This document shows, piece after piece, positions 1 through 5,384 of a stretch of DNA of 7,735 nucleotides (its first letter is position 1; the number at the start of each line of letters is the position of its first letter). The DNA lies in contig DUPI01000061.1 of assembly GCA_012838395.1 (NCBI GenBank), forward strand, positions 1-7,735, given 5' to 3'. Under the pieces are notes generated by a model. It was not told the origin of the DNA. It searched no databases and worked only from the letters and a program-made list of their open reading frames with translations. Both the position numbers and the translations under genes were made by a program. The DNA is from Mollicutes bacterium (lineage in GTDB: Bacteria > Bacillota_I > Bacilli_A > RF39 > UBA660).

Positions 1-71
1 AATAAAAACGAAAAAAAGATTCCATATAAAAAACTATAACTCAATGTTAAAATTTGAAGTCTTAAACTCAT
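1..71 (-). CDS. yabQ: YabQ, spore cortex/engulfment-associated membrane protein (N-terminal part only)
   Basis: This is the 5' end of a gene cut by the window edge; 23 codons are visible. The start ATG (71-69) overlaps the yabP stop by one base (TAATG), which indicates translational coupling. The visible peptide begins MSLRLQILTLSYSFLYG and continues into Phe/Leu-rich residues, a first membrane segment. In spore formers YabQ is a small polytopic membrane protein encoded directly after yabP, made in the mother cell and needed for a normal spore cortex. The call rests on the position after yabP, the coupling and the hydrophobic N-terminus. The remaining protein cannot be assessed. Confidence 0.75.
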   Translation of the reverse strand, partial: MSLRLQILTLSYSFLYGIFFSFL

Positions 72-361
72 TATTTAAACAATTTCCCAAAAATAGTTTC
101 ATCTTTTTCTTTTTTATTTAAGCCATCCATATAAGTAAGACTGTGAACTTTACCATTAATAGATACATTTCCTTGATAGGTATCTAATTTAATTATTTCT
201 AATCCTTCGCCTTTTATAGCTACATATCCCATCGATGTTTCCATTAAAAACTCCTCATCATCAAAACTGTCTATTTTTTTCACTCCTGATATAACTATAT
301 TTTTTCTTTCATTCAGCGTGATTGAATGATTAAATGAAGATGTTGTTATAACCTTGTCCAT
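71..361 (-). CDS. yabP: Sporulation protein YabP
   Basis: This 96-aa protein matches the YabP/YqfC family in length and pattern. Recognisable blocks are ISGVKKIDSFDDEEFLMET at residues 24-42, followed by GYVAIKGEGLEI (45-56), a G-V-I-G strand pair near 64-70, L-x-Y at 75-77, and a C-terminal FGKLFK like that of Bacillus YabP. In B. subtilis YabP is made in the mother cell under sigma-E and is associated with the forespore envelope. The ATG at 361-359 is preceded by AGGA with 7 bases of spacing (TGGACAAG follows the A of ATG). It is followed with a one-base overlap by yabQ. A hairpin terminator separates it from spoVG upstream, so it probably has its own promoter. Confidence 0.9.
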   Translation of the reverse strand: MDKVITTSSFNHSITLNERKNIVISGVKKIDSFDDEEFLMETSMGYVAIKGEGLEIIKLDTYQGNVSINGKVHSLTYMDGLNKKEKDETIFGKLFK

Positions 362-383
362 AAGTATTTCCTGCTGTTGTTAA

Positions 384-410
384 AGTATATTCAAGGTTTT
401 AAAAATAATG
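384..410 (-). promoter_or_regulatory. Candidate sporulation-type promoter for yabP-yabQ
   Basis: Between the spoVG terminator and yabP the minus strand reads CATTATT (410-404), 12 bases, then AATATACT (391-384). The second element matches the sigma-E -10 pattern CATACAMT at 6 of 8 positions. No sigma-A pair is obvious in this gap. Since yabP is a sigma-E gene in Bacillus, a mother-cell promoter is expected here, but the -35 match and spacing are imperfect, so this is a candidate only. Confidence 0.25.
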
Positions 411-414
411 AATC

Positions 415-442
415 AAAAAGGAAACTTTCGTTTCCTTTTTTT
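415..442 (-). terminator. Rho-independent terminator of spoVG
   Basis: A perfect 11-bp inverted repeat (415-425 with 430-440) has a 4-base loop. On the minus strand the loop is GAAA closed by a C-G pair, a GNRA tetraloop, and the 3' arm ends in a U-run that is part of the stem. It begins immediately after the spoVG stop codon and ends spoVG transcription before yabP. The A/U-rich stem is close to symmetric and could also act on plus-strand transcripts. Confidence 0.85.
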
Positions 443-698
443 AGTTTTCTTCGTTATAAGCTTTGATAATAGCCTCTTCAAACATTGAGCGTGTTTCTTG
501 GTTAGTTGGATGTGCTATATCACGATATTCATTAGTTGGGGTTTTACGACTAGGCATCGCAATAAAGAGACCATTATCACCTTCAATAATTCTTATGTCG
601 TGAATAGCAAAGCAATCATCTAATAAAACGGTTGCTATACCCTTCATTCGTGAATCATCTTTAACTATTTTACGAACTTTTACAGATGTTATTGTCAA
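441..698 (-). CDS. spoVG: SpoVG, RNA/DNA-binding septation regulator
   Basis: This 85-aa protein is a clear SpoVG. Family motifs are HDIRIIEGDNGLFIAMPSRKT (33-53; HDIRII at 33-38) and YRDIAHPTNQETR (58-70). SpoVG is a small dimeric nucleic-acid-binding regulator involved in septation, sporulation and envelope gene control. The start codon is TTG (698-696), preceded by GGGAG with about 7 bases of spacing. No in-frame ATG precedes the conserved MTITSVKVRK, and alignment with Bacillus SpoVG (MEVTDVRLRR) supports the TTG. It is about a dozen residues shorter than the roughly 97-aa B. subtilis protein and lacks most of the acidic C-terminal tail. It stands as its own unit, with promoter at 732-760 and terminator at 415-442. 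Confidence 0.95.
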   Translation of the reverse strand: MTITSVKVRKIVKDDSRMKGIATVLLDDCFAIHDIRIIEGDNGLFIAMPSRKTPTNEYRDIAHPTNQETRSMFEEAIIKAYNEEN

Positions 699-731
699 GT
701 TATCTCTCCCTTCAGTATTAATTACAAGTTT

Positions 732-760
732 ATTATATAATAGATTAATTCTAATTGCAA
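732..760 (-). promoter_or_regulatory. Sigma-A-like promoter of spoVG
   Basis: On the minus strand TTGCAA (760-755, 4 of 6 to TTGACA), a 17-base spacer and a perfect TATAAT (737-732) lie upstream of the spoVG ribosome site. In B. subtilis spoVG is a classic sigma-H gene. Here I see a GAATTA stretch in the spacer but no AGGAWWW-type -35 element at a suitable distance, so housekeeping transcription is more likely. Confidence 0.7.
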
Positions 761-796
761 TGAAAAATGGGTGTTTTTGCCAAATTTTGACATTTC

Positions 797-1012
797 TTAA
801 AATTTAATTTTAATAGTTCTTGTAATTACATCTGAATAAGAGAAAGATTTAATCTCATTACCGAACTCAACTATAAAGACATAATTGTATAATTCTTTAA
901 TAGTGGCTTCGTATTGTTCGAACTTATTTCTACCTAAATTGTAATTTATAGTTACTTTATTACCAATATGCTCGTTTAATTTTGTTTTAACATCATCAAT
1001 TGTCATATACAT
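797..1012 (-). CDS. veg: Veg protein (biofilm formation stimulator)
   Basis: This 71-aa protein is a Veg family (formerly DUF1021) member. Read from MYMTIDDVKTKL it aligns end to end with B. subtilis Veg (MAKTLSDIKRSL): the conserved LG-x-K-hydrophobic turn, GR at residues 28-29, and the C-terminal SYSD-V-x-T pattern are all present. Veg is a small SH3-like protein reported to stimulate biofilm gene expression in Bacillus; its mechanism in gut relatives is unknown. An upstream in-frame ATG at 1036-1034 would add 8 residues inside yabG. I prefer the start at 1012 because GGTGAT (1021-1016) sits 3 bases before it, the spacing used by other genes here, and because it fits the family length. The yabG stop lies inside that ribosome site, so the two genes are coupled. 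Confidence 0.9.
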   Translation of the reverse strand: MYMTIDDVKTKLNEHIGNKVTINYNLGRNKFEQYEATIKELYNYVFIVEFGNEIKSFSYSDVITRTIKIKF

Positions 1013-1016
1013 GCCA

Positions 1017-1787
1017 TCACCTAGGATAACCGACATACATGGTCCCCTTTGTTTTAACGCCGCCTATTCCTCTAATCCCATATTTTGTGTTTTCTAATAT
1101 ACCTTTTAAATCAATATCTTTAGTTACATCAGATAAACTTACTCTAGAGGCAATAACAGCGGGATCGAGAGCATGAATATTAATTCTTTTAGGGCTAGAT
1201 GCAAAATTGGCACCAGCTTTGATTAATTCTTCAAAATTAGATTGACAAGCACCAGCAATAATAATAAGTTTTTCATGGCTTTTTTCATACCTTCTAGCTT
1301 CTTTAACTGAATTAATGAAATTAGCACTATTCTTGTATGTTTCTCCTTCTTTTTGATTATAATAAGCATCATGTCCCGTAACAACTACAATCGTGGGATT
1401 ATATTCCGTTAATAAGTTCTTTATCTTATAAGGTAATTCTTCTTCTTTTTCTAAAATGCCAATCGCCCATATATTATTTTTTTTGTAATAATTTAAACAA
1501 CGATTCAAGTAATCTTCATCACCATCAATGTGAAGAATTTTTCCTGGCAAATAAAAATAATCATCACGGTGTTCAAATCCAATAGAATTTATCCGGTTTA
1601 AATAATCCTCTTCTTCTTCATCTTTACCTTCCTTACAAGGTTCTAAATCCTCAACCAAACTATCAGCATATAATCTGATATCAACCCCTTTTAAATAACA
1701 TTTATCCTCAACAATATCTGTTATTACAAAAACAACATCATGGTTATATGACTTTCTAGTTACCAAATCCCCAATTTTATATTCCAT
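1017..1787 (-). CDS. yabG: YabG, sporulation-specific cysteine protease (peptidase family U57)
   Basis: This 256-aa protein is YabG, the protease that trims and remodels spore coat proteins and, in clostridia, germination proteins. An N-terminal SH3/Tudor-like stretch (KIGDLVTRKSYNHDVVF, 4-20) precedes the catalytic part. Key motifs are VTGHDAYYN (136-144), GACQSNFEELI (179-189) and HALDPAVIASRVSLSD (205-220). His139 and Cys181 are the likely catalytic pair, by analogy with the conserved His and Cys of the family. ATG at 1787-1785 was chosen over an in-frame ATG 33 bases upstream, because GGTGAT ends 3 bases before it and MEYKIGDLV matches the usual family N-terminus. A -10 box lies 15 bases upstream. 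In Bacillus the gene is expressed in the mother cell. veg follows after 4 bases. Confidence 0.95.
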   Translation of the reverse strand: MEYKIGDLVTRKSYNHDVVFVITDIVEDKCYLKGVDIRLYADSLVEDLEPCKEGKDEEEEDYLNRINSIGFEHRDDYFYLPGKILHIDGDEDYLNRCLNYYKKNNIWAIGILEKEEELPYKIKNLLTEYNPTIVVVTGHDAYYNQKEGETYKNSANFINSVKEARRYEKSHEKLIIIAGACQSNFEELIKAGANFASSPKRINIHALDPAVIASRVSLSDVTKDIDLKGILENTKYGIRGIGGVKTKGTMYVGYPR

Positions 1788-1790
1788 ATA

Positions 1791-1810
1791 ATCACCCAAA
1801 TAATTATATG
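1791..1810 (-). promoter_or_regulatory. -10 element and ribosome site of yabG
   Basis: The minus strand reads CATATAAT (1810-1803), six bases, GGTGAT (1796-1791), TAT, ATG. CATATAAT contains a perfect TATAAT and also matches the mother-cell sigma-E -10 CATACAAT at 7 of 8. I see no strong -35 (TTCTAA at 17 bases is weak for sigma-A). Transcription would begin about at the first G of GGTGAT. Confidence 0.5.
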
Positions 1811-1831
1811 CAACAAGCATGATATTTAGAA

Positions 1832-1870
1832 TAAATAAAAACTGCCAACAAGTTACTTTGTTAACAGTTT
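1832..1870 (-). terminator. Rho-independent terminator after the 277-aa gene
   Basis: An inverted repeat pairs 1839-1851 with 1858-1870 around a 6-base loop. On the minus strand the two central positions form U-G wobble pairs, giving a continuous 13-bp stem followed by UUUUUAUUUAUU. On the plus strand the same positions are C-A mismatches. This asymmetry shows that the element acts on minus-strand RNA, ending the 277-aa gene before yabG. Confidence 0.8.
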
Positions 1871-1909
1871 AAGAAGTTCTTAATTACAATATTTTAATGT
1901 CTAAAAATT

Positions 1910-2743
1910 TTACATAACTTTAGAACTCGATGAATTGGACAACTGAATATTAGCAGTTATCTCATCATATATTTTATATACTTGATTTATGTCTTCATAT
2001 TTATGAGCTTCATTTTCAAAAACACTATTATTACTATATAAAAGGGTTCTAAAATTTTCAATATCAGCAGCAGTTTTATCATTTTTATTAGCAAACATAT
2101 TAATCAACTTAAGTTGAATTTCTTTTAACATGCTCTTTCCTCGCGAGTTATCTCTAGCAGCTGCATTATAATTCATAATATCGGTTAACGATTTTATATC
2201 ATCTAACTCATTACCTGATCTTGATAAGTTATCAACTAATAATTGAGAATTGTTATTTACAAATAATTCTTCAATACTTTCAATTCCAACAATTTGTCCT
2301 AAAAGATTAACGGTGATTATCTCATCTTCGTATAGGTTATTAGAACTATCATTTCCGACAAAAAGATTCGCACCAATAGAAGCATACCCTTCATAAATTG
2401 GAGTAAAATTACTATTTCTTTGTTTGGAGATATCATTTTTGTACGTTTGCATTAACATTAATTGACGCATTAATAAAAATCGATAGTCATGATCCTTTTC
2501 TATTTCAGATGTATTTATATACATAGTGTTGTCTTGTTCAATATATTTTAAAGGCTCTTTAATAAGATACTTACTACACACTTCCATTTTTAAACTAGCA
2601 ATATTGGTATTTATTGTCTCAAGATCAATATTGTTAGTATTGTGTGTATAAATAATAAGTAAGTCTTTAAAATTTTCTTTGATTTCCAAACTCAAATTTT
2701 GATTATTGTCAATAGTTTGTAAGACGTCATCTATTTTAACCAT
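1910..2743 (-). CDS. Hypothetical protein, 277 aa; possible degenerate zincin
   Basis: I do not recognise this protein. It has no signal peptide or membrane segment and appears soluble and helix-rich, with a polar tail (SNSSSSKVM). The central part, residues 74-172, has the order of features seen in many uncharacterised Bacillota putative metallopeptidases: a strand (MYINTSEI), a helix where HExxH would lie (RFLLMRQLMLMQTYK, 88-102), an EGY motif (118-120), then Y-x-x-E followed by a hydrophobic helix (NLLGQIVGIESIEELF, 146-161). The HExxH histidines are absent, so any such activity would be lost; this relationship is inference. ATG at 2743 has GGTGAT three bases upstream and a TATAAT box. 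It lies between a ClpC fragment and yabG, with a terminator after it. Confidence 0.75.
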   Translation of the reverse strand: MVKIDDVLQTIDNNQNLSLEIKENFKDLLIIYTHNTNNIDLETINTNIASLKMEVCSKYLIKEPLKYIEQDNTMYINTSEIEKDHDYRFLLMRQLMLMQTYKNDISKQRNSNFTPIYEGYASIGANLFVGNDSSNNLYEDEIITVNLLGQIVGIESIEELFVNNNSQLLVDNLSRSGNELDDIKSLTDIMNYNAAARDNSRGKSMLKEIQLKLINMFANKNDKTAADIENFRTLLYSNNSVFENEAHKYEDINQVYKIYDEITANIQLSNSSSSKVM

Positions 2744-2746
2744 TAT

Positions 2747-2764
2747 ATCACCATTTAAATTATA
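2747..2764 (-). promoter_or_regulatory. -10 box and ribosome site of the 277-aa gene
   Basis: TATAAT (2764-2759), six bases (TTAAAT), GGTGAT (2752-2747), ATA and the ATG at 2743 follow each other on the minus strand. The best sigma-A -35 is weak: ATGAAA with 16-base spacing. The geometry is identical to that of yabG and cse60 and predicts a leader of about 9 bases. Confidence 0.5.
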
Positions 2765-2783
2765 ACATAATTTTTATTAAATT

Positions 2784-2936
2784 TCATCTGTTTTTAAACT
2801 TTAGTTTCGTTTCTAATTGTTTTAATATAGATAATAATAAATGTTCACTTCCAACATAAGGGTGTCTTAATTCATACATTTCTTGTTTAGCATCAACTAA
2901 TACTTTTCTAGCTTCTTCTGTAAAATTACCAAACAT
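2784..2936 (-). pseudogene. ClpC N-terminal fragment (stand-alone Clp-N stub)
   Basis: A 50-codon reading frame begins MFGNFTEEARKVL and continues with HPYVGSEHLLLSILK at residues 25-39. This is the start of the ClpC adaptor-binding N-domain (Bacillus MFGRFTERAQKVL...GTEHILLGL). After about residue 40 the similarity stops, and the frame ends with a TGA at residue 51. A whole Clp-N domain has two such repeats (about 140 aa) followed by two AAA+ modules, none of which follow here. The plus-one frame after residue 39 reads TIRNETKV and then a stop, consistent with decay by frameshift. The start keeps a good AGGAG site (9-base spacing) and a promoter-like region, so a small expressed protein cannot be excluded. 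It is too short to form the normal fold. Confidence 0.7.
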
Positions 2937-2952
2937 AGTTACACTCTCCTCT

Positions 2953-2982
2953 TTTATAGTCTATGATTATCTTGTGTTTTAA
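2953..2982 (-). promoter_or_regulatory. Candidate promoter of the ClpC fragment
   Basis: TTAAAA (2982-2977), an 18-base spacer and TATAAA (2958-2953) form a moderate sigma-A pair upstream of the AGGAG site. The overlapping CATAGACT (2965-2958) matches the sigma-E -10 CATACAMT at 7 of 8, so a sporulation sigma factor is an alternative. Confidence 0.4.
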
Positions 2983-2995
2983 TTATTAATTTTAA

Positions 2996-3033
2996 ACAAC
3001 AAAAAAAGTCATTAACATCGACTTTTATTTTGT
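2996..3033 (-). terminator. Rho-independent terminator of the flippase operon
   Basis: On the minus strand AAAAGUC pairs with GACUUUU (3018-3024 region with 3004-3010), extended by AU pairs with a bulged G toward a GUUA loop. A U-rich tract UUUUUUUGUUGUUU follows. Outer A/U arms can extend the stem imperfectly. It lies about 30 bases after the flippase stop codon and closes the operon before the ClpC fragment. Confidence 0.75.
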
Positions 3034-3063
3034 TATATAAGTTTTTCTTATATTATTATATAA

Positions 3064-4704
3064 TTACTTTTTTATTTTGCTTTTAATCATACCTGTTATT
3101 CTGTTAATAAAATTATCGCCAAGTATGGCACTCATTGTTTGGCTCCTTAAAGTAGCAACAATATAAATAATAGCACCTATTAAAGAATAAACTGCAATTT
3201 CTAGTAAAGCACTACTTCTTGTAGTTGCACTAATTGGCCAAAATAAACTCACTATCTTTAATGATATTAGCATAATACCTGAGCATAAAATTACCTTCAT
3301 TGAATTATAAAAAGTTTTAGTATAATTAACTTGATACTTTTTATTAATACAATATAGTAGTATAGAAATTGCCACAACATGAATTACAAGATTCGTTATT
3401 ATTGGAGCATATTGTGGTCCTATTTTTAAATAATTAAACAAATACATCATTGGTATATTTAGTATGGCTTTACTAATAAAACTACCAATTAAAGTTCCTA
3501 GTGCTAATTTGGTATTATTTAGTGTTTGCGCAGAATCAATTAAAATTGAATAAATCGAAAATGTTATGGCTTGATATACAAATATCTCAAACAAATTAAT
3601 ACTAAATATATCATAACCATAAAAAGCAGTCCATACTGGTCTTGCTAAAAAGCCAAGTCCAATAGTCATTGGTAAACTAATAAATAAGATTAATTGTAGT
3701 GATTGATTTATTTTATGACTAACATCTTCCATATTTTTATTAGCAAAACTACTTGATAAATTAGGAATTAAACTTATTGTAATACCCAGCGCAATAGATG
3801 TAACAATCATATTTAATTTGCTTGCCCATACGTTTAAAACTCCGATTGTTGTTTCGGCAATTTGGCTATGACCTAAATTAACTAAAGTATTAACTACTGT
3901 CATAGTATCTATCATAGAATTTGCTGATTTAACTAATTCGATAATAATAAATGGCAATGCATAAGAAATAATTTTATAAACAATTTCCTTATTTGTTATT
4001 TTAGCTTCAGCACGAGTAACTACTTCGTCTTTTTTTAAGGCATTCCTATTTTTTTTGATTTTATATAACAGGTAAAAGTAAGCAACTAAAGCCCCAACTG
4101 TTGCCCCAAAGACGGCAATTCCAACTGCTGTTTCTAGCGATAAATTAAAAGCCTTCAAAGCTGCAAAACTTCCAAAAATAATAACCGCCACTCTTGTTAA
4201 CTGTTCCAAAACACTAGATAAACTTGATTCCGTCATAAAGTTATGTCCTTGTAAATAGCCCTTTGTTACACTTAATAGCGGAACAATTAATAGTGCTGTT
4301 GAAACAACTCGAATAACTAACGTTACCCCCTCTATCGTGTTTCCACCTTCCAGGTTACCTAATATAAGTTTGGCCAAAGTAGGTGCAAATATTAATAAAA
4401 TTAAAAAAGAAAAAACACCAATACCAATAATAATATAACTACCAATTTTATAAGCTCTTTCTTTAGTGTGATAATATTTCCATGTGTTATATTCACTAAT
4501 AACTTTACTCATTGCCACAGGAATTCCACTTGATGATAAACTTAAAAAGATTGCATAAATCGAATATGCATATCCGTAAAGGGCTCCCCCTTGTTCACCT
4601 ATTATATTTTTAAAAGGAATAACGTATAATAGTCCTATTATTTTACAAATAATAATACCAAGAGTTGTAATCATCGCTCCTTCTAAAAAACTATTTTTTT
4701 TCAT
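3064..4704 (-). CDS. MurJ/SpoVB-family lipid-linked oligosaccharide flippase
   Basis: This 546-aa integral membrane protein has about 14 hydrophobic segments and belongs to the MOP-superfamily flippases (MurJ/YtgP, SpoVB, YabM). The N-terminus, with LLYVIPFKNIIG (26-37), ALYGYAYSIYAIFLSLSSSG (41-60) and IPVAMSKVISEYN (61-73), closely resembles Bacillus YtgP (MurJ), as does the total length. The likely role is moving lipid II or a related lipid-linked precursor across the membrane for vegetative wall or spore cortex synthesis. The paralog cannot be fixed from sequence alone, so no symbol is given; SpoVB-like and YabM-like roles remain possible. ATG at 4704 has AAGGTG upstream, overlapping the cse60 stop region, and the gap to cse60 is only 11 bases. 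The C-terminus is basic (MIKSKIKK). Confidence 0.88.
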   Translation of the reverse strand: MKKNSFLEGAMITTLGIIICKIIGLLYVIPFKNIIGEQGGALYGYAYSIYAIFLSLSSSGIPVAMSKVISEYNTWKYYHTKERAYKIGSYIIIGIGVFSFLILLIFAPTLAKLILGNLEGGNTIEGVTLVIRVVSTALLIVPLLSVTKGYLQGHNFMTESSLSSVLEQLTRVAVIIFGSFAALKAFNLSLETAVGIAVFGATVGALVAYFYLLYKIKKNRNALKKDEVVTRAEAKITNKEIVYKIISYALPFIIIELVKSANSMIDTMTVVNTLVNLGHSQIAETTIGVLNVWASKLNMIVTSIALGITISLIPNLSSSFANKNMEDVSHKINQSLQLILFISLPMTIGLGFLARPVWTAFYGYDIFSINLFEIFVYQAITFSIYSILIDSAQTLNNTKLALGTLIGSFISKAILNIPMMYLFNYLKIGPQYAPIITNLVIHVVAISILLYCINKKYQVNYTKTFYNSMKVILCSGIMLISLKIVSLFWPISATTRSSALLEIAVYSLIGAIIYIVATLRSQTMSAILGDNFINRITGMIKSKIKK

Positions 4705-4715
4705 TACACCACACC

Positions 4716-4889
4716 TTATTTTTCATATATGATCATTGCTGAAAAACAATATATCTGTTCTTCACCACTAATACCTAGTGTTACTTGATATTTAATATCA
4801 ACAACACTTCCTTCTAATTCATTTAAAAAACCATTAATTGCTGTCTCTAAATCTTTTTCATGTCCTTCATCAAAAAGTTTTACTTTCAT
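4716..4889 (-). CDS. cse60: Cse60-like sporulation protein, 57 aa
   Basis: This short gene encodes MKVKLFDEGHEKDLETAING followed by a helix, VVDIKYQVTLG (29-39), and EEQIYCFSAMIIYEK at the C-terminus (43-57). The pattern K-x-FDE-x-HEKDLE, then VDIKY, then E-Q-x-YCFSAM-x-IY is that of the Cse60 family, a small protein of about 60 aa expressed under sigma-E in Bacillus; its biochemical role is unknown. ATG at 4889 is preceded by GGTGAT with 3-base spacing and a TAAAAT/TATAAA -10-like box inside the 24-base gap from the lipoprotein gene. The flippase follows after 11 bases, so the two are probably cotranscribed. Confidence 0.85.
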   Translation of the reverse strand: MKVKLFDEGHEKDLETAINGFLNELEGSVVDIKYQVTLGISGEEQIYCFSAMIIYEK

Positions 4890-4892
4890 ATA

Positions 4893-4912
4893 ATCACCAT
4901 AAACATTTTATA
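4893..4912 (-). promoter_or_regulatory. Candidate internal promoter and ribosome site of cse60
   Basis: TAAAAT (4910-4905; overlapping TATAAA at 4912-4907) is followed by six bases, GGTGAT (4898-4893), TAT and ATG. The octamer TATAAAAT matches sigma-E -10 CATACAAT at 6 of 8. No convincing -35 is present, and the element could be chance in AT-rich DNA, but the spacing equals that of two other genes here. Confidence 0.35.
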
Positions 4913-4913
4913 A

Positions 4914-5378
4914 TCATTCAATGTCTATTAGTGTCGTCTTATAAAGATAATAATCAATATTTTTATTCTTTTGATCATCTTTATATTCAATTCGTAATTT
5001 AAAATTTATTTCAGTTCCTATATCAATTGGTAAATAGCCAACTAAAGCAATTCCCTTAATCGAATTGTTTTCATTGTTAATTAATAAGTCAACTTTATCA
5101 TCGATAATTCCTAAACTCGGAAAAATATTTTCTGTTTCGATATCATGAATTACTAAGACTGAAACATCTTTAGCATCTATTTTAGGTTCATCAATAATAA
5201 CATGATAGATCAGTTCCATATCTGTTAATTTTTCTACTGAAATATCAATTGAAAACGGAATATCTAAACTACTTATATTAACTTCTTTTAATTGGTCTAC
5301 TAATTTATAATAAAGCAGATCGGTATTACTACGACAAGATGTTAATAACATAATAAAAAATATCAATACCCTTTTCAT
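4914..5378 (-). CDS. Putative lipoprotein, 154 aa, unknown function
   Basis: The protein starts MKRVLIFFIMLLTSC. A basic n-region, a short hydrophobic core and the lipobox L-T-S-C (Cys15) mark a type II signal peptide, so the mature protein should be lipid-anchored outside the cell membrane (or in the mother-cell/forespore space if made during sporulation). The remaining 140 residues alternate hydrophobic and polar residues in strand-like runs (FSIDISVE, LIYHVIIDE, VSVLVIHDIE, INFKLRIEYKDD), suggesting a beta-sandwich. I do not recognise the family. The gene starts 6 bases after the YgjP-like stop codon with its AGGA site overlapping that stop, so translation is coupled. cse60 follows after 24 bases. 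Confidence 0.8.
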   Translation of the reverse strand: MKRVLIFFIMLLTSCRSNTDLLYYKLVDQLKEVNISSLDIPFSIDISVEKLTDMELIYHVIIDEPKIDAKDVSVLVIHDIETENIFPSLGIIDDKVDLLINNENNSIKGIALVGYLPIDIGTEINFKLRIEYKDDQKNKNIDYYLYKTTLIDIE

Positions 5379-5384
5379 GTTTTC

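Noticed and set aside
760..796. Possible veg terminator (AAAAA...TTTTT)
   Set aside because: The stem is only A-U pairs with a long loop and no following U-run, so it is not supported.
1004..1036. Alternative veg starts at 1036 and 1006
   Set aside because: AAGGGG does precede 1036 with 7-base spacing, but the extra residues do not align with Veg. The 1006 ATG is 9 bases from GGTGAT, less well placed than 1012.
1514..1613. Repeated DYLNR in YabG (residues 61-65 and 92-96)
   Set aside because: Only five residues are shared, with no further similarity around them; it appears to be coincidence rather than a domain duplication.
1785..1820. Longer yabG start (11 extra residues)
   Set aside because: The upstream ATG would overlap the -10 box and lacks a ribosome site, whereas ATG 1787 has GGTGAT at the right spacing and matches the family N-terminus.
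2741..2755. Tiny ATG GTG ATA TAA frame overlapping the 277-aa start (and a similar one at cse60)
   Set aside because: The ATG arises from the T before GGTGAT, has no ribosome site, and would lie upstream of or at the predicted transcription start, so it is probably a by-product of the GGTGAT motif.
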